55,529 nt of DNA, taken from assembly GCA_029820995.1 (NCBI GenBank), contig JALGUG010000002.1, positions 1 to 55,529 of the forward strand. Direction: 5' to 3'. The stretch is from Candidatus Zipacnadia bacterium (GTDB lineage: Bacteria > Armatimonadota > Zipacnadia > JALGUG01). Numbering within the stretch: position 1 is the stretch's first letter; every line of letters starts with the position of its first letter. The notes beneath the pieces were generated by a model. It was not told the origin of the DNA, did no database searches, and saw only the letters and a program-made list of their open reading frames with translations. This document shows positions 24,153 through 34,000 of this stretch, one piece after another. The translations under genes and the position numbers were made by a program.

Positions 24153-25088
24153 ATGCACAAATGGCGCTGGCTTGTGAGGTGTCGGGAGAGGCTCGCTGCC
24201 ATTGAGCGAAGGGGCGATGCCCCGGCGGTTGCGCGGGCACGAGGCGAGCTGGACGCTGCAGAGCAGGAGCTTGTTCAGGTTCTGCTGCAGCCTAGGTATC
24301 AGGCCGTCGTGCTGAGCAAGGTGTCCCAATTCTGCGGGAACTTTGAGGAGCCGGCGGACATCGTGGTTGAGGCCGTGACGCGCTTCGTGGCTGCACTGCG
24401 CCGCGGGGCGCACCGGTTTGACACGAGCGAACACTTGCTGGGGTTCTATCGGAAGACAGCGTATAGCGTCGCTATTGATCAGTTGCGCCGTCGAACCCCC
24501 AAGATTGCCGACGATGTTTTCGAGCGTTTTCGCGAATGGCTCCGGTCCCCAGAGGGACAACGTGCGCTTAACAGAGCTCGCTGCAATCCCGACGATCGGT
24601 CGGGCGTCAATCGAGTACTAGATCTGGTGGAACGCTCGCGCTCCGGGAGGGGATTCCTGCAGGAATCCGACGCGACAGTCGCGTCTCTGCTGACGGAAGT
24701 CAAGCTATGGCTACTGACGTACGCCGGAGTCCTGGAAGTTGACTTGACGTTTGAGAAGGACGACGGCACGCGGGAAGCTGTGGAGATTCCGGACCTCGAC
24801 GCCAATAGCCGTCCGGAGAATGCTGTGGAGCTTGCCGAGGCTCAGCGGCTGGTGACGGCAGCAGTCAATGGCTGGACGCCAGAGCAGCAGACGATCTTCA
24901 TGCTGCGGGTCAGAGGAGTGCCAGCCAGGCTGGTAGCCGATATCATCAACGAACGGAATCCGGACCGCAATCCCCCTCTAACAGCGCAGAATGTGGACGT
25001 GATCTACCATCGCTGTCGGCGCCGGCTGCGGCGCGAATTGTGTGAGCATCCGTACTTTAGGGGGCATCTGTCTGGAACTTCGGACTGA
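24153..25088 (+). CDS. Sigma-70-family RNA polymerase sigma factor
   Basis: A 311-residue protein. After a helical N-terminus it shows sigma region 2 (VVLSKVSQFCGNFEEPADIVVEAV...FYRKTAYSVAIDQLRRR, about 55-115) and region 4 (WTPEQQTIFMLRVRGVP, a helix-turn-helix, then VIYHRCRRRLRREL, about 245-300). The gap of 125 residues between the regions is unusually long and acidic, so it is not a minimal ECF factor. It lies 202 bases before the zinc-type anti-sigma candidate on the same strand. The ATG at 24153 is preceded by a stop-free frame that belongs to the antisense of the aldehyde dehydrogenase, so I cut it off there. The regulon cannot be told from the window. Confidence 0.75.
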   Translation: MHKWRWLVRCRERLAAIERRGDAPAVARARGELDAAEQELVQVLLQPRYQAVVLSKVSQFCGNFEEPADIVVEAVTRFVAALRRGAHRFDTSEHLLGFYRKTAYSVAIDQLRRRTPKIADDVFERFREWLRSPEGQRALNRARCNPDDRSGVNRVLDLVERSRSGRGFLQESDATVASLLTEVKLWLLTYAGVLEVDLTFEKDDGTREAVEIPDLDANSRPENAVELAEAQRLVTAAVNGWTPEQQTIFMLRVRGVPARLVADIINERNPDRNPPLTAQNVDVIYHRCRRRLRRELCEHPYFRGHLSGTSD

Positions 25089-25290
25089 GGCAAGGGCTCG
25101 ACTAGTGGTATGTGAGATGTAAGCTGAGGGCCGCAAAGTGCGTTTGGTGTCGCAGAGGCTAGGGATTGGTCGAGGAGACTGGGAGAGGGCGGAGGCCAGG
25201 GGCTGGAGTTCGAGACCGTCCGCCGTTGGTCCGAGGTTCCAGTAAACCCCGCTACCCACAAGGCCGATGATTTGGGGAGGGAGTGGGAGC

Positions 25291-26046
25291 ATGATATCGG
25301 ACGAGGAGTTCGAGGCCAGGCTGCGAGGGCTGTTTGTGAGGCCTGGGGGGGGACGCCCGACGCCGCAGTGTCTGACCGACGAGCAATGGCAGCTCCTTTT
25401 GGAGACGGAGGGGCAGGACGAGGTGTGTGAGCGGCTGCGGGAGCACATCGCCAACTGCGCGTATTGTCAGTCGGAGGAGATAGCGCTCCAGGCCGCGTTC
25501 GAGTATGCCAAACGGAACCAAGCGGCGCTCGAAAGCCGGACTCTGGCGCTGCTGGAGCGAGAACGGTTGACTGAGCGGATATGGGAAATCGTGCGCGCTC
25601 CCTTGTATCGCTTGCGCGAAGAACTGCAGATTGCGCTGACGGCCGAGGGACCGCAACTGGCGTTTGCAGCGACCAGACCGACAGTTACGAGGGGCGTCGC
25701 ACGCGACGCGATGCGCGGGCGCGAAGCGGCCCAGCCGACGACGATCCCCCTGCCGGCGGAGGACCTGACGCTGCAAGTCAGCACGAGACCGGTCCGAGAG
25801 GGCGCGGCGGCGGTCGCAGTGCGGATGACTACGGTGAACCGGAGCGAGGTGGACTGGTCGGTGGCGGCGTTCCCCCGACCGCGCGAACCGGAGGCACAGC
25901 CCCTGGCACAAGCGGAGGGCCTAACGCTGGACCGGGTCTTTACCTGGGTAGCGCCCTCAGTCGGGTCGTATGAACTGACCGTCGGGTTCGAAGGCGAGAC
26001 ATACGTCCTGCCCCTGGAGGTCCGCGAGCAGGGCGCCAGCACGTAA
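25291..26046 (+). CDS. Putative soluble anti-sigma-like protein with HxxxCxxC motif
   Basis: A 251-residue protein. LREHIANCAYCQ (about residues 50-61) carries the His-x3-Cys-x2-Cys signature of zinc-associated anti-sigma factors, followed by a long charged helix (EEIALQAAFEYAKRNQAALES...). The last 100 residues form a beta-sandwich-like domain (LQVSTRPVREGAAAVAVRM, VGSYELTVGFEGETYVLPLEV). There is no membrane helix, unlike most ECF anti-sigma proteins, so it should be cytoplasmic. It stands after the sigma factor on the same strand. The ATG at 25291 has GGGAGGG and GGGAG upstream; the 25267 ATG is less well placed. The anti-sigma role is inferred from motif and neighbour. Confidence 0.65.
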   Translation: MISDEEFEARLRGLFVRPGGGRPTPQCLTDEQWQLLLETEGQDEVCERLREHIANCAYCQSEEIALQAAFEYAKRNQAALESRTLALLERERLTERIWEIVRAPLYRLREELQIALTAEGPQLAFAATRPTVTRGVARDAMRGREAAQPTTIPLPAEDLTLQVSTRPVREGAAAVAVRMTTVNRSEVDWSVAAFPRPREPEAQPLAQAEGLTLDRVFTWVAPSVGSYELTVGFEGETYVLPLEVREQGAST

Positions 26047-26108
26047 ACCGCGCGACGTAACCCCATCCATTCTTGCTGAAGATCCCAACGAGGCGGCGAG
26101 CCTATCGC

Positions 26109-26330
26109 TTAGGGCCCTTTGATCCCGTGCAGCGCCCCCGCGGCCATCTGGCGGACGCTGTCGTGCTTGTCGCGCAATCTCTCGATCAGGCCGGGCACCG
26201 CGGCCGAGAGGTCTTCTCCGGGGCCCAAGCCCAGCATGAGCACCTTGTCCGTGGCGGCCTTGCGCACGGCCGGATCGTCGTCGCCGGACTGATCCACCAG
26301 TTTCAGCACAAGGGCTGAATGATCGTCCAT
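26109..26330 (-). CDS. HEAT-repeat microprotein
   Basis: A 73-residue protein made of about two HEAT helical pairs: DPAVRKAATDKVLMLGLGP, then AVPGLIERLRDKHDSVRQM and AAGALHGI. HEAT units bind proteins or peptides; no catalytic part is present. The ATG at 26330 has GGGGGAG ahead of it and starts 29 bases after the URO-D gene ends, on the same strand, so it is probably the second gene of that operon. Short HEAT proteins such as this often accompany phycobilin lyases or other substrates in pairs, but no such link shows here. The upstream extension to 26441 overlaps the URO-D gene and was discarded. Confidence 0.6.
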   Translation of the reverse strand: MDDHSALVLKLVDQSGDDDPAVRKAATDKVLMLGLGPGEDLSAAVPGLIERLRDKHDSVRQMAAGALHGIKGP

Positions 26331-26359
26331 CTGTCGGCTCCCCCCTTGGCCGAGCGTCG

Positions 26360-27511
26360 CTAGAGCGACAGGGGGTAGTCGCGCACTTCCTTCCAGGCCT
26401 CGATGAGGGCGAGCACGTTGTCCAGAGGCTTCGGATCCCACACTGAATCGGCCGTGGAGAGCACAAAGCCGCCGCCGGGAGCGCCCGCGGCGATGGCGGC
26501 TCGAACCGCCTCGCGGACGTCCTCCTTGGTGCCGCGCTCGATGGTGTGACCCGCGTTCACGCCGCCCCAGAGGCAGACTTGGCCTGCCAACTTCTCCTTG
26601 GCCTGAGCGATCGTGACATCGCCGAAGGGCGGCGGATCAAGCGAGGACCAGATGCCGATGCCCAGCTCGGGGAACCGCTGATACAACGGCGCGGCGCCGG
26701 TGTCCATGTAGTAGTGCCAGGGCACACCGGCTGCGCCGGCCAGGGCGGTAAGCTCGCGCACACGGGGCGCGATCATTTCCCAGTATAGCCGTGGCGACCA
26801 GAAGGCAGTCGTCTCGTAGCAAGCGCTGTAGTAGACGGTATCAACGCCGGCGTCCAGCACGAGCTCCAGTTGCTGCTTGGACCAGGTGTGAATGAGGTCC
26901 AGGAGGGCACGGGCGAAGTCCGGCTGTTCGACGGCGGCCACGATGAAGTTCTGCCCCCCGCAGAGCGCGAGCGCGGCGTTGGTCGCGGACTGGCAGTTGC
27001 CCTCGACCAGCACTTGATGCCGGCGAGCGAAGTCCTTCACGCGCCGGACGTTGTGCCGGAAGCTGCTGAGGTCGCTCTGACGCGGGTCGGGAAAGAGGTA
27101 TGCGAGCTTGTCCAGATCCTGGGGGCCTTTGACGAGAAATTCGGTGGCGCGGGACCAGTTGTGATCGGAGAACAAGCCCAGGGAGGTCGGGGCATAGTCC
27201 TCCGTCTGTCGCACCTTCATCTGCAGGGTGCCGGCCGGCGTGTCCAAGGCCTTGACCATCAGCGGATACTTAGGGTCCTCGTCGTGGTCCACCCACTCAC
27301 GGACGGTGACCTGCGGATCGTACGGCCAGGGAGCGCCGACGAAGAGCTTGTCGTCTACGTCCAGCTCTCGCAGTGCGAGCACGCGCTCGAATGGGTTGCG
27401 CCACCGGTCCTGCAGGGGAGCGACCGAGCGGAAGCACAGCGGAACGTGATCCGGTTCCTCGTGCCGGATGGTCGTCAGCAGGCGTTCCCGGGAGGACATC
27501 GTCTGCGCCAT
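26360..27511 (-). CDS. Uroporphyrinogen-decarboxylase-fold protein (second, divergent)
   Basis: A 383-residue protein. SSRERLLTTIRHEEPDHVPL is the family N-terminus, and WHYYMDTGAAPLYQRF (residues about 265-280), IWSSLDPP, LWGGVNAG and GGFVLSTADSVW place it in the URO-D/corrinoid methyltransferase superfamily. It resembles the protein at 12854-13942 only in these fold marks. HEAT microprotein and Ig-like genes flank it on the same strand (29 and 15 bases away), suggesting an operon of three. A heme role is unlikely because no other heme gene is present. The ATG at 27511 has only a weak ribosome site; an internal ATG four codons later is possible. Confidence 0.85.
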   Translation of the reverse strand: MAQTMSSRERLLTTIRHEEPDHVPLCFRSVAPLQDRWRNPFERVLALRELDVDDKLFVGAPWPYDPQVTVREWVDHDEDPKYPLMVKALDTPAGTLQMKVRQTEDYAPTSLGLFSDHNWSRATEFLVKGPQDLDKLAYLFPDPRQSDLSSFRHNVRRVKDFARRHQVLVEGNCQSATNAALALCGGQNFIVAAVEQPDFARALLDLIHTWSKQQLELVLDAGVDTVYYSACYETTAFWSPRLYWEMIAPRVRELTALAGAAGVPWHYYMDTGAAPLYQRFPELGIGIWSSLDPPPFGDVTIAQAKEKLAGQVCLWGGVNAGHTIERGTKEDVREAVRAAIAAGAPGGGFVLSTADSVWDPKPLDNVLALIEAWKEVRDYPLSL

Positions 27512-27525
27512 TCGGGGCCTCTGGG

Positions 27526-28326
27526 CTAGAGCTTGGTGCTGAAGGTCCAGCCGTACGGCAGCGCCGCCTTGCCAGCGAGGTCCTTGAAGCCGGTGTGTCG
27601 GTAGCTATTGAGGCTCAAGGCATAAACGGTGTTGGGGCTGAGCTTGACGGGCAGCGTGCAGGTGAGGCCCTGGTCGTCGAATTTCGGGGGCGGAGAGCCC
27701 CGATAGCCGGGGTAGACGCCGCTGTTGTTCTGGTAGACCCAGGACCAACTGTCGTTCTTCATCGGGCGATCGAAGGTCACGCTGATCTGCGTGAGCCGGA
27801 AGTCCACATCGGTGGCGCCGTTGGGGGGATCCACCTCCAGGACGCGGGGGGGTAGAGCTTCGGGGGGCAGATCGCCGGTCGCGAAGGCCCAGCCAAAGTT
27901 GACCGCCACCTTGCCGGTGGCGCTCCGGAACCCGCTGTGGCGGAAGCTGTTAATGCCGATCGCGTAGACCTTGCCCGCCTGCAGCTTGACCGGCAGCGAG
28001 CAGGTCGTCTTGGTTTCGTCGAAACTCGGCCCCGGGCCGCCGCGCAAGCCCGGGTACAGGCCACAGGCCCGCAGGACCATCCACGACCACCCACCATCAG
28101 TCATGGGCTGATCGAACTTCACGGTGATCTCGGTGAGGTTGGGGTCAACGTTTGTGGCCCCCGTGGCAGGCACGGTCGAGATCACACGCGGGGGCAGCGC
28201 GTCCGCCTCGGCCTGCTGTGCTTCCGCGGGCTGACGGGTCAGGAGGACCCCGATCAGCAGCACACCGACTGCCACTGACAACAGGCACGCGAACTGCAGG
28301 CACAGCACTCTCTTTGGGTGTCTCAC
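27526..28326 (-). CDS. Secreted protein with two tandem Ig-like repeats
   Basis: A 266-residue protein. It starts with a signal peptide (RVLCLQFACLLSVAVGVLLI) and then has two copies of a roughly 100-residue Big_5/SbsA-type Ig-like unit. Each copy holds LPPRV, a P-x2-GAT-x-VD turn, V-x-FD-x-PM, WSW, GxYPGxRG, TC-x-LPVKL, VYA, NSxRHxGF, GK and GWxF. The copies are clearly related, so the gene arose by an internal duplication. Such units usually sit in large surface proteins; here they are the whole mature protein, so it may act as a cell-surface or matrix binder. GTG at 28326 (or 28329) has GGAGG just upstream. It is 197 bases from the divergent sulfatase-like gene and would be first in the URO-D operon. 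Confidence 0.75.
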   Translation of the reverse strand: MRHPKRVLCLQFACLLSVAVGVLLIGVLLTRQPAEAQQAEADALPPRVISTVPATGATNVDPNLTEITVKFDQPMTDGGWSWMVLRACGLYPGLRGGPGPSFDETKTTCSLPVKLQAGKVYAIGINSFRHSGFRSATGKVAVNFGWAFATGDLPPEALPPRVLEVDPPNGATDVDFRLTQISVTFDRPMKNDSWSWVYQNNSGVYPGYRGSPPPKFDDQGLTCTLPVKLSPNTVYALSLNSYRHTGFKDLAGKAALPYGWTFSTKL

Positions 28327-28509
28327 CACAACGCCCTCCTCTGGGGAGTCTGCCACTGAGACTGCGTCCCTCCCGCGGTTGTCCGCCTGCCTCGGTCGCA
28401 GGAAGTGAAAGCCTCCCACTATTCGAACCCTCCTATCAGATGGAGGTTCCCCTTAATGGGCCGCGGAAGCCTAAGGCCAATACGCCAAGAGCCAAGGAGG
28501 CCGGAAGCG

Positions 28510-29874
28510 GTGAACATCATCTTCATTGTGTGCGATACGCTGCGGCGCGATTATCTGGGGTGCTATGGCAGCTCCTGGGTGAGAACGCCTTCGCTGGATG
28601 CGCTGGGCGCCAGTGGCACCATTTTCGACCGCGCCTACGTTGGTTCCTTCCCCACCATGCCGATGAGAGCCGATCTGATGACGGGGAAGTACGTGTTCCA
28701 GAATGTGGGCTGGGCGCCGCTGCAGGCGGGATATGTGCCGATGCAGACCCATCTGCGCCGAGCCGGGTATGTGACGGCGATGATCACGGATCACGTGCAG
28801 ATGCTGGCGCCGGGGATGAACTACCACCAGGGCTTCAACGGGGTGCAGTGGATTCGCGGCCAGGCCTCGGACCCGCACATTACGGACGTGATTGATGTGG
28901 AGCTGCCCTGTGCGAGAGAGAAGCTTCGGCAGCCGGACAACTGGGTGCTGCAGTACTTCCGAAATATCTCGCGCCGGCGGGTGGAGCGGGACTGGTTCTC
29001 GCCGCAGACGATGCAGGCGGCGATGGACTGGCTGGACACGAATTACCGGCACGAGCAGTTCTTCCTGTACATTGACACCTTCGACGTGCACGAGCCCTGG
29101 ACGCCGCCGCAGTGGTACGTGGACCTGTATGATCCGGGCTACCAGGGCGAGGCGGTGATCTACCCGCGCTATGATCGCGTGGGGTACATGTCCGAGGCGG
29201 AGCTGCAGCACGCGCGGTGTCTGTACGCGGGGACGATTACGATGATGGACCGCTGGATCGGCATGTTGCTGGACAAGGTGGAGCTGATGGGCCTGCGAGA
29301 CAACACGGCGGTGTTCTTCATCAGCGATCACGGCTGGTATCACGGCGAGCACGACTACATCGGCAAGCACACGGTCCTGGATCGCAACGCCGGGTGGCAA
29401 TTCTACGAGGAGGTGGCGCACCTCCCGTTCATGCTGCGCGCCCCGGGCTTGCCGGAGGGAGGGCGGTCCGACATCTTGCTGCAGCCGGTGGATGTGATGC
29501 CCACGGTGCTGGAGCTGGCCGGCGTAGAGGTGCCGGAAGGCCTCCACGGGAAGTCCATCCTGCCGGCGCTCCGCGGAGAGGGGCCTGCGCCGCGCGAGAT
29601 CGCAGTGACCTCGCCCCGCATGGCGGAGAGCCCGGAGCCGCGCTACTACAGCACGGTCACGGACGGTCGCTGGACGCTGATCTATGCGGGCGAGAATGCG
29701 CTGCCGGAGCTGTACGACACGCAGACGGATCCGCAGCAGAAGCGGGAGGTCATCGCAGAGCACGCCGATATCGCCCGGGAGCTGCATGCCAGGCACGTGG
29801 AGCTGCTGGAGGCCATTGACACACCCGAGGAGAGGCTGAAGCTGCGGCGGACGCTGGAGATTGGGGTAGACTGA
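28510..29874 (+). CDS. Sulfatase-superfamily protein with Thr at the nucleophile position
   Basis: A 454-residue alkaline-phosphatase/sulfatase-fold protein. IIFIVCDTLRRDYLGCYG holds the first metal Asp; FISDHGWYHGEHDYIGKH holds the DHG metal site and the His pair; the C-terminus has the usual sulfatase domain 2 (LYDTQTDPQQKREV). At the expected C/S-x-P-x-R modification site it reads PTMPMRADLMTGK, so Thr replaces the Cys/Ser that becomes formylglycine. This points to a Thr nucleophile, as in phosphodiesterases of the superfamily, or to loss of activity. GTG at 28510 has AAGGAGG nine bases upstream; the ATGs at 28405 and 28456 lack this. No signal peptide remains with this start, so it may be cytoplasmic. 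Substrates could be sulfate or phosphate esters. Confidence 0.8.
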   Translation: MNIIFIVCDTLRRDYLGCYGSSWVRTPSLDALGASGTIFDRAYVGSFPTMPMRADLMTGKYVFQNVGWAPLQAGYVPMQTHLRRAGYVTAMITDHVQMLAPGMNYHQGFNGVQWIRGQASDPHITDVIDVELPCAREKLRQPDNWVLQYFRNISRRRVERDWFSPQTMQAAMDWLDTNYRHEQFFLYIDTFDVHEPWTPPQWYVDLYDPGYQGEAVIYPRYDRVGYMSEAELQHARCLYAGTITMMDRWIGMLLDKVELMGLRDNTAVFFISDHGWYHGEHDYIGKHTVLDRNAGWQFYEEVAHLPFMLRAPGLPEGGRSDILLQPVDVMPTVLELAGVEVPEGLHGKSILPALRGEGPAPREIAVTSPRMAESPEPRYYSTVTDGRWTLIYAGENALPELYDTQTDPQQKREVIAEHADIARELHARHVELLEAIDTPEERLKLRRTLEIGVD

Positions 29875-29912
29875 GACCGCGACCGGGTGGCCCCTTGGCC
29901 CCAGCGGAGCGT

Positions 29913-31025
29913 TCACAGCCACTTCGCCAGGAAGTCGAGGGACTCGATGGCGCGGCATTCGTGGCCGCCCTCGTGGAGGCAGAGCTCGGCCCGGTCGCCC
30001 ACTCCGAGGCGCTCGTAGATCGCCTTCAGCTCGTCGAAGGCCTTCGCCGCCAGCTCCCAATAGACCGCGCCGTCCTGTTTGCCGGCTTCGACCATGAAGG
30101 CGCGGGGGCAGATAAGCGAAGCAATATCGCTGTCGGCGAACTCGAGAAGCTGGCCGACGAAGAACTTGTCCTCTTCCTCGGTGAACAGGTAAGCCGTGTA
30201 GCTGTCCGACGGCTCGATCATCTTCTCCAGCCGGGAGTTGTAGAAGGCGGCGGCGACGGAGGCCTTGATGCGAGTGTCGAGGGCCGGGAACCAGAGGGCA
30301 CTCTGGCCGCCCTGCGAGAGGCCGTACATGCCCAGGCGGGCGGGGTCAACCGTGGGCAGCGTTTCCAGGTAATCCAGTGCGCGGGAGAGACTGAACATCT
30401 CAGCTCCCATGAGGCGTTCGCCGACTAGCATCGCTTTCCGGTAGAGCTGCGTGCGGGCGCGGCCCCAGGCGGCACCTTCGAGGCCGGGCAGGTGGCCGGC
30501 CCCCTTGACGGGCTGCCCGTACCCGCCGGCCATGTGCGGCGCAATGACCACGAACCCGCGCTCGGCCAGGCGGATGCCGATCTTGTTGTACGAGGACTGC
30601 TCCACATTCTCGATGAAGCCGCAGACGTCCTCGGGCGTGCCGTTGAGGCCGTGTTGGGCGAGGACGGCGGGATTGCGGTCAGCGTTCGGCGGCGTGAGCA
30701 GCAGGCAGTCAATCTGCACGTTCTCGAAGACGGTCAGCCACACGCGGTCGAGCGTGTAGCGGTCGGTCTCGGCGAGGCGCTCCACGCGGGGCCGCAGGTC
30801 GCCGCGCTCCCAGGGCCAGCCGCCGAGCATTCGGAGGAAGGATTGGCGATTGGGCTGGACGGAGCGCTCGTACGCCTCCGGACTGGAGAAGTCACGGTGC
30901 CAGCGTTCGCCCCGCGTGGCGTAAGCTTCGCGGCAGCGGCGCACGTAGTAGCGATCGTAGGCCTCGTACACTTGCCGGCGCCGCTGGTCAATGTCGGGCC
31001 ATGAGAAGACGGGATCCTCAGACAT
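29913..31025 (-). CDS. Dienelactone-hydrolase-like alpha/beta hydrolase
   Basis: A 370-residue hydrolase. It has a long N-terminal helical part, an AQHGLNGTPEDV oxyanion region, GLSQGG as nucleophile elbow (about residue 235), an Asp/Glu in the MVEAGKQDG segment and a His in HEGGHEC. This resembles the acetyl-xylan-esterase/DLH-type proteins found in polysaccharide utilisation clusters. No signal peptide is seen, so it would act inside the cell unless exported otherwise. The ATG at 31025 has GGAGGG nine bases upstream. It follows the 1334-residue CBM9-type gene by 45 bases on the same strand and is convergent with the sulfatase-like gene. The ester removed is not determined. Confidence 0.75.
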   Translation of the reverse strand: MSEDPVFSWPDIDQRRRQVYEAYDRYYVRRCREAYATRGERWHRDFSSPEAYERSVQPNRQSFLRMLGGWPWERGDLRPRVERLAETDRYTLDRVWLTVFENVQIDCLLLTPPNADRNPAVLAQHGLNGTPEDVCGFIENVEQSSYNKIGIRLAERGFVVIAPHMAGGYGQPVKGAGHLPGLEGAAWGRARTQLYRKAMLVGERLMGAEMFSLSRALDYLETLPTVDPARLGMYGLSQGGQSALWFPALDTRIKASVAAAFYNSRLEKMIEPSDSYTAYLFTEEEDKFFVGQLLEFADSDIASLICPRAFMVEAGKQDGAVYWELAAKAFDELKAIYERLGVGDRAELCLHEGGHECRAIESLDFLAKWL

Positions 31026-31070
31026 GGAAAAGCCCTCCTCACGCAGTGGCGGAGTGCGGCGGGTTCACGC

Positions 31071-34000
31071 TCATCGGCTGGTCGGCAACTCGACCTGGTT
31101 GTTCCCCTCGTAGATCTCCGGGATTTGGTACTCCGGATCGGCGACAAGGCGCCACCCTTTGGCGTCGGGCGGGACCTTGACCGCGATGCTGAACGGCTGT
31201 CGCCGTGGTGTGAGGTCCAAGGGCGGCTCCAGTGCCGCCACTGGCGTCCGGGCCCGGACCTGGCCCTGGTCGTCCAGCAGCGCCACGCTGGTCGCAGGCG
31301 CGCCGCGGGCGCCGATGTTGTGGATGATCCCCTCGACGCCGTCGGCAGTCACCTTGATCTCGCGCGCCGATAGTGCCAGGTCGGGCCGCTGGAGGACATC
31401 GTCCAGGCGCTCGATTTGCTGGAGCTCCAGCACCATCACCTGCTTCGGGGGCAAGGTGAGCGGGACCGCCGTTGCCTTCTGGATCTCGAGCTCTTGCTGT
31501 AATTCGACCGAGTCGGCCCGGTCATCGCCGTTGGCGTCGGGGCCCAGCGTCAGCCGATAGCGCCCGTGGTCGAGGGTCCAGAAGCGCGCGCGCCCTCGCA
31601 GTGGCCTGTCGGCGAAGCTGTAGAGGATCGCCTTGAATGCATCGGGATGAGCTGCCAGGATCAGCGCGGCATAGTCAGTGCCGAAGCCTTCCCAGCTCAC
31701 GGCGTGAGTCTGGCTGAACTTGTTGCGCGTGGCGTATCCTCCCGTGTAGCAGATGGCGGCGTTGGTGACCGCGTGGAGGAAGATGCGGTCCGTGAACTGC
31801 TCGGCGGTGGTGTACATGTCCGGGAAGCGCTGGAGTTCGGCGATGTCGCGCTTGAGGGCCTCGATGATTGGCGCCTTATCGCCGGTCAGCAGACCGCGTG
31901 TGATCGGATGGACCTCCAGCACTGGGTTGCGCTTCTCACCGAGGGCATCGAGCGCGCCGCGGTGGTAGAGCTCGGGCAAGACGCGGGTGATGTACCCGTC
32001 GCGGCGTCCCGCCTCGTAGCCCCAGAAGAAGGGCTGCAGGTACTTGGTGTCGCCGGTGATCCAGTACAGGAAGCTGAAGGCGGCCGACTGGCCGCCGTAG
32101 CCGCCGGACAGCGGCCGCGACGACTTCGCAGTGACCTTTTCGGTGGCGACCTCCACGGAAGTGGCGTACTCGCCGGGCTTCATGTGCGCCAGCCAGCCGT
32201 CGGCCCATTGGCGCAGCAGCTTGAGTGCTCGGGGGTTGCGATTGTACCAGGCCACTTCGAAGGTCGGGTGGAGCATCAGCGGATGGGCATGGCCATCCAC
32301 ACCCGTCTTGCGCTCGATCCTCAAGTCCTCGGCCCCGCAGTCCTGCGATTTGAAGTGGCGATGCCCCGCCGGTGTCATCACCGTCAGCGCCTCCGTGGAG
32401 CGCGCGGCAATCAGACAGCGCTCGAAGCAGACCGGATCGCCGTAGTGCCACCAGGCCAGAAGAGCCTCCTGGTTCATCCCTTCCTCGTAGGCGTGGAGCG
32501 GATCCATGGTCCGCTTGTTGAGGCCGTGCTCCAGGTTCTCGGCGTCAGCCAGCTCCATCAGAGCGTCGGCGGCGGATTTGAGCCGGGCCGCGACGCCGCC
32601 GGTCTCGAGCATGGGGAAGTCGGCGTAGTTCTGGTACATGTCCGAGTCATCGCCGACCAGGCCGCCGAACTCGCCGGTGGGCACCAGGCGGTGGTCGAGC
32701 CACCACTGGGGCACTCGCCGCGCCGTGAGCCATGCCTGTCGGAGCACGACGGCCCATTCGGGGGCACCGGGGACGGGGTCAATCTGGGGCTCGAAGGGTT
32801 TGAGCCGGCGCGCGCGCTGGTAGAGCCATTCGTCGTACTGCCGCACCAGGTCGTCGCCCGGGGCAAGGGCCTTGCAGTGGTCCACGATGTCTTTCAGCAG
32901 GAGGACGGCTGGTCCCCAGCGATTGCCTCGGGCCCACTGGGCGAAGTCCATCTTGCGCCGCCAGGTCATCCACTGGCGCGCCTCGCTGAGCGAGCAGAAC
33001 ACGCCCTTCATCACCAGCTTGCGGTACGCCAGGGCCTCGGGCAGCGCCCGTTGGCGCGGCACCCGGTACAGCTCGACGGCGGCCTGGCTGACTTGCGTAG
33101 CGGCGGCACTGCGGATGGACAGCCAGAGGCACTTGCCGGGCGGCAGGATCTGGTCGGGAAAGTCGAGGATCACGTGCATCCGACCTGGCCCGGCGACGGC
33201 ACAGTCGGCTCGCATTAGCTCAGCCGGGGGATAGAGCGCATCGTGGACGATAAGAGTCATCGGCGTCTCGCCGGGCAGGCTATCCAGCTTGAGGTCCAGG
33301 CCCACGGCTGCCAACGGGAGCTCTTCGCTGGCCGCCGGAGTGACCAGATGGATGGTTCGGTCCGCCGGCAGAGCGAACGCGCCGCCCTCGCCCAGGCGAA
33401 AGGTCTGCCGGTCTTGCTCCCCAAAGCGGCGGTCACGTTCCCCAGCTATCGGCGCATCGGGCCATGGGCTGCCGACGCGCAAACGCTGCGGCGCGGGGAA
33501 GCCGCCCGTGCCGCTGCTCAGTCGAAAGAAGGTGATGTCGGCCAGGTAGCCACCGCCGACGTCAAAGAAGCTGAAGCGGTCCGTCTGCACGGGCTGGGGG
33601 AATAGAACCCGGTTGGTCCGCCCGCGGCCGAGGCATTCCCAGACCAGCGGCGCGGCGGCGGGATCGTCATACTGCTTCACGTCACGGTACACGTTGCATT
33701 TCGCGCCACCGCGGATCTGGATCGCGTCTACACCGCGCCGATCCGCCAAGGTGATGTGCAGCCCGTCGTTGTTGTGGTAGCGATAGCCGACGCCCGCGCC
33801 GGCACCGGGCTGGTTGTATTCCCAGCGGTCTGCGTTCCAGTTCACGCTGTCCAGGCGCCCATCCACCGGAGCCAGAATGAACCCACGCAGCGCCCGGCAA
33901 TCGGTGACCAGAAGCTTGCTGACCACGGTGGGCTGCTCGGCGTTGACCGGCACGGGAAGCGCCGGGCCATCGGCCTCGTAGCCGACGTCCTGCATGACTC

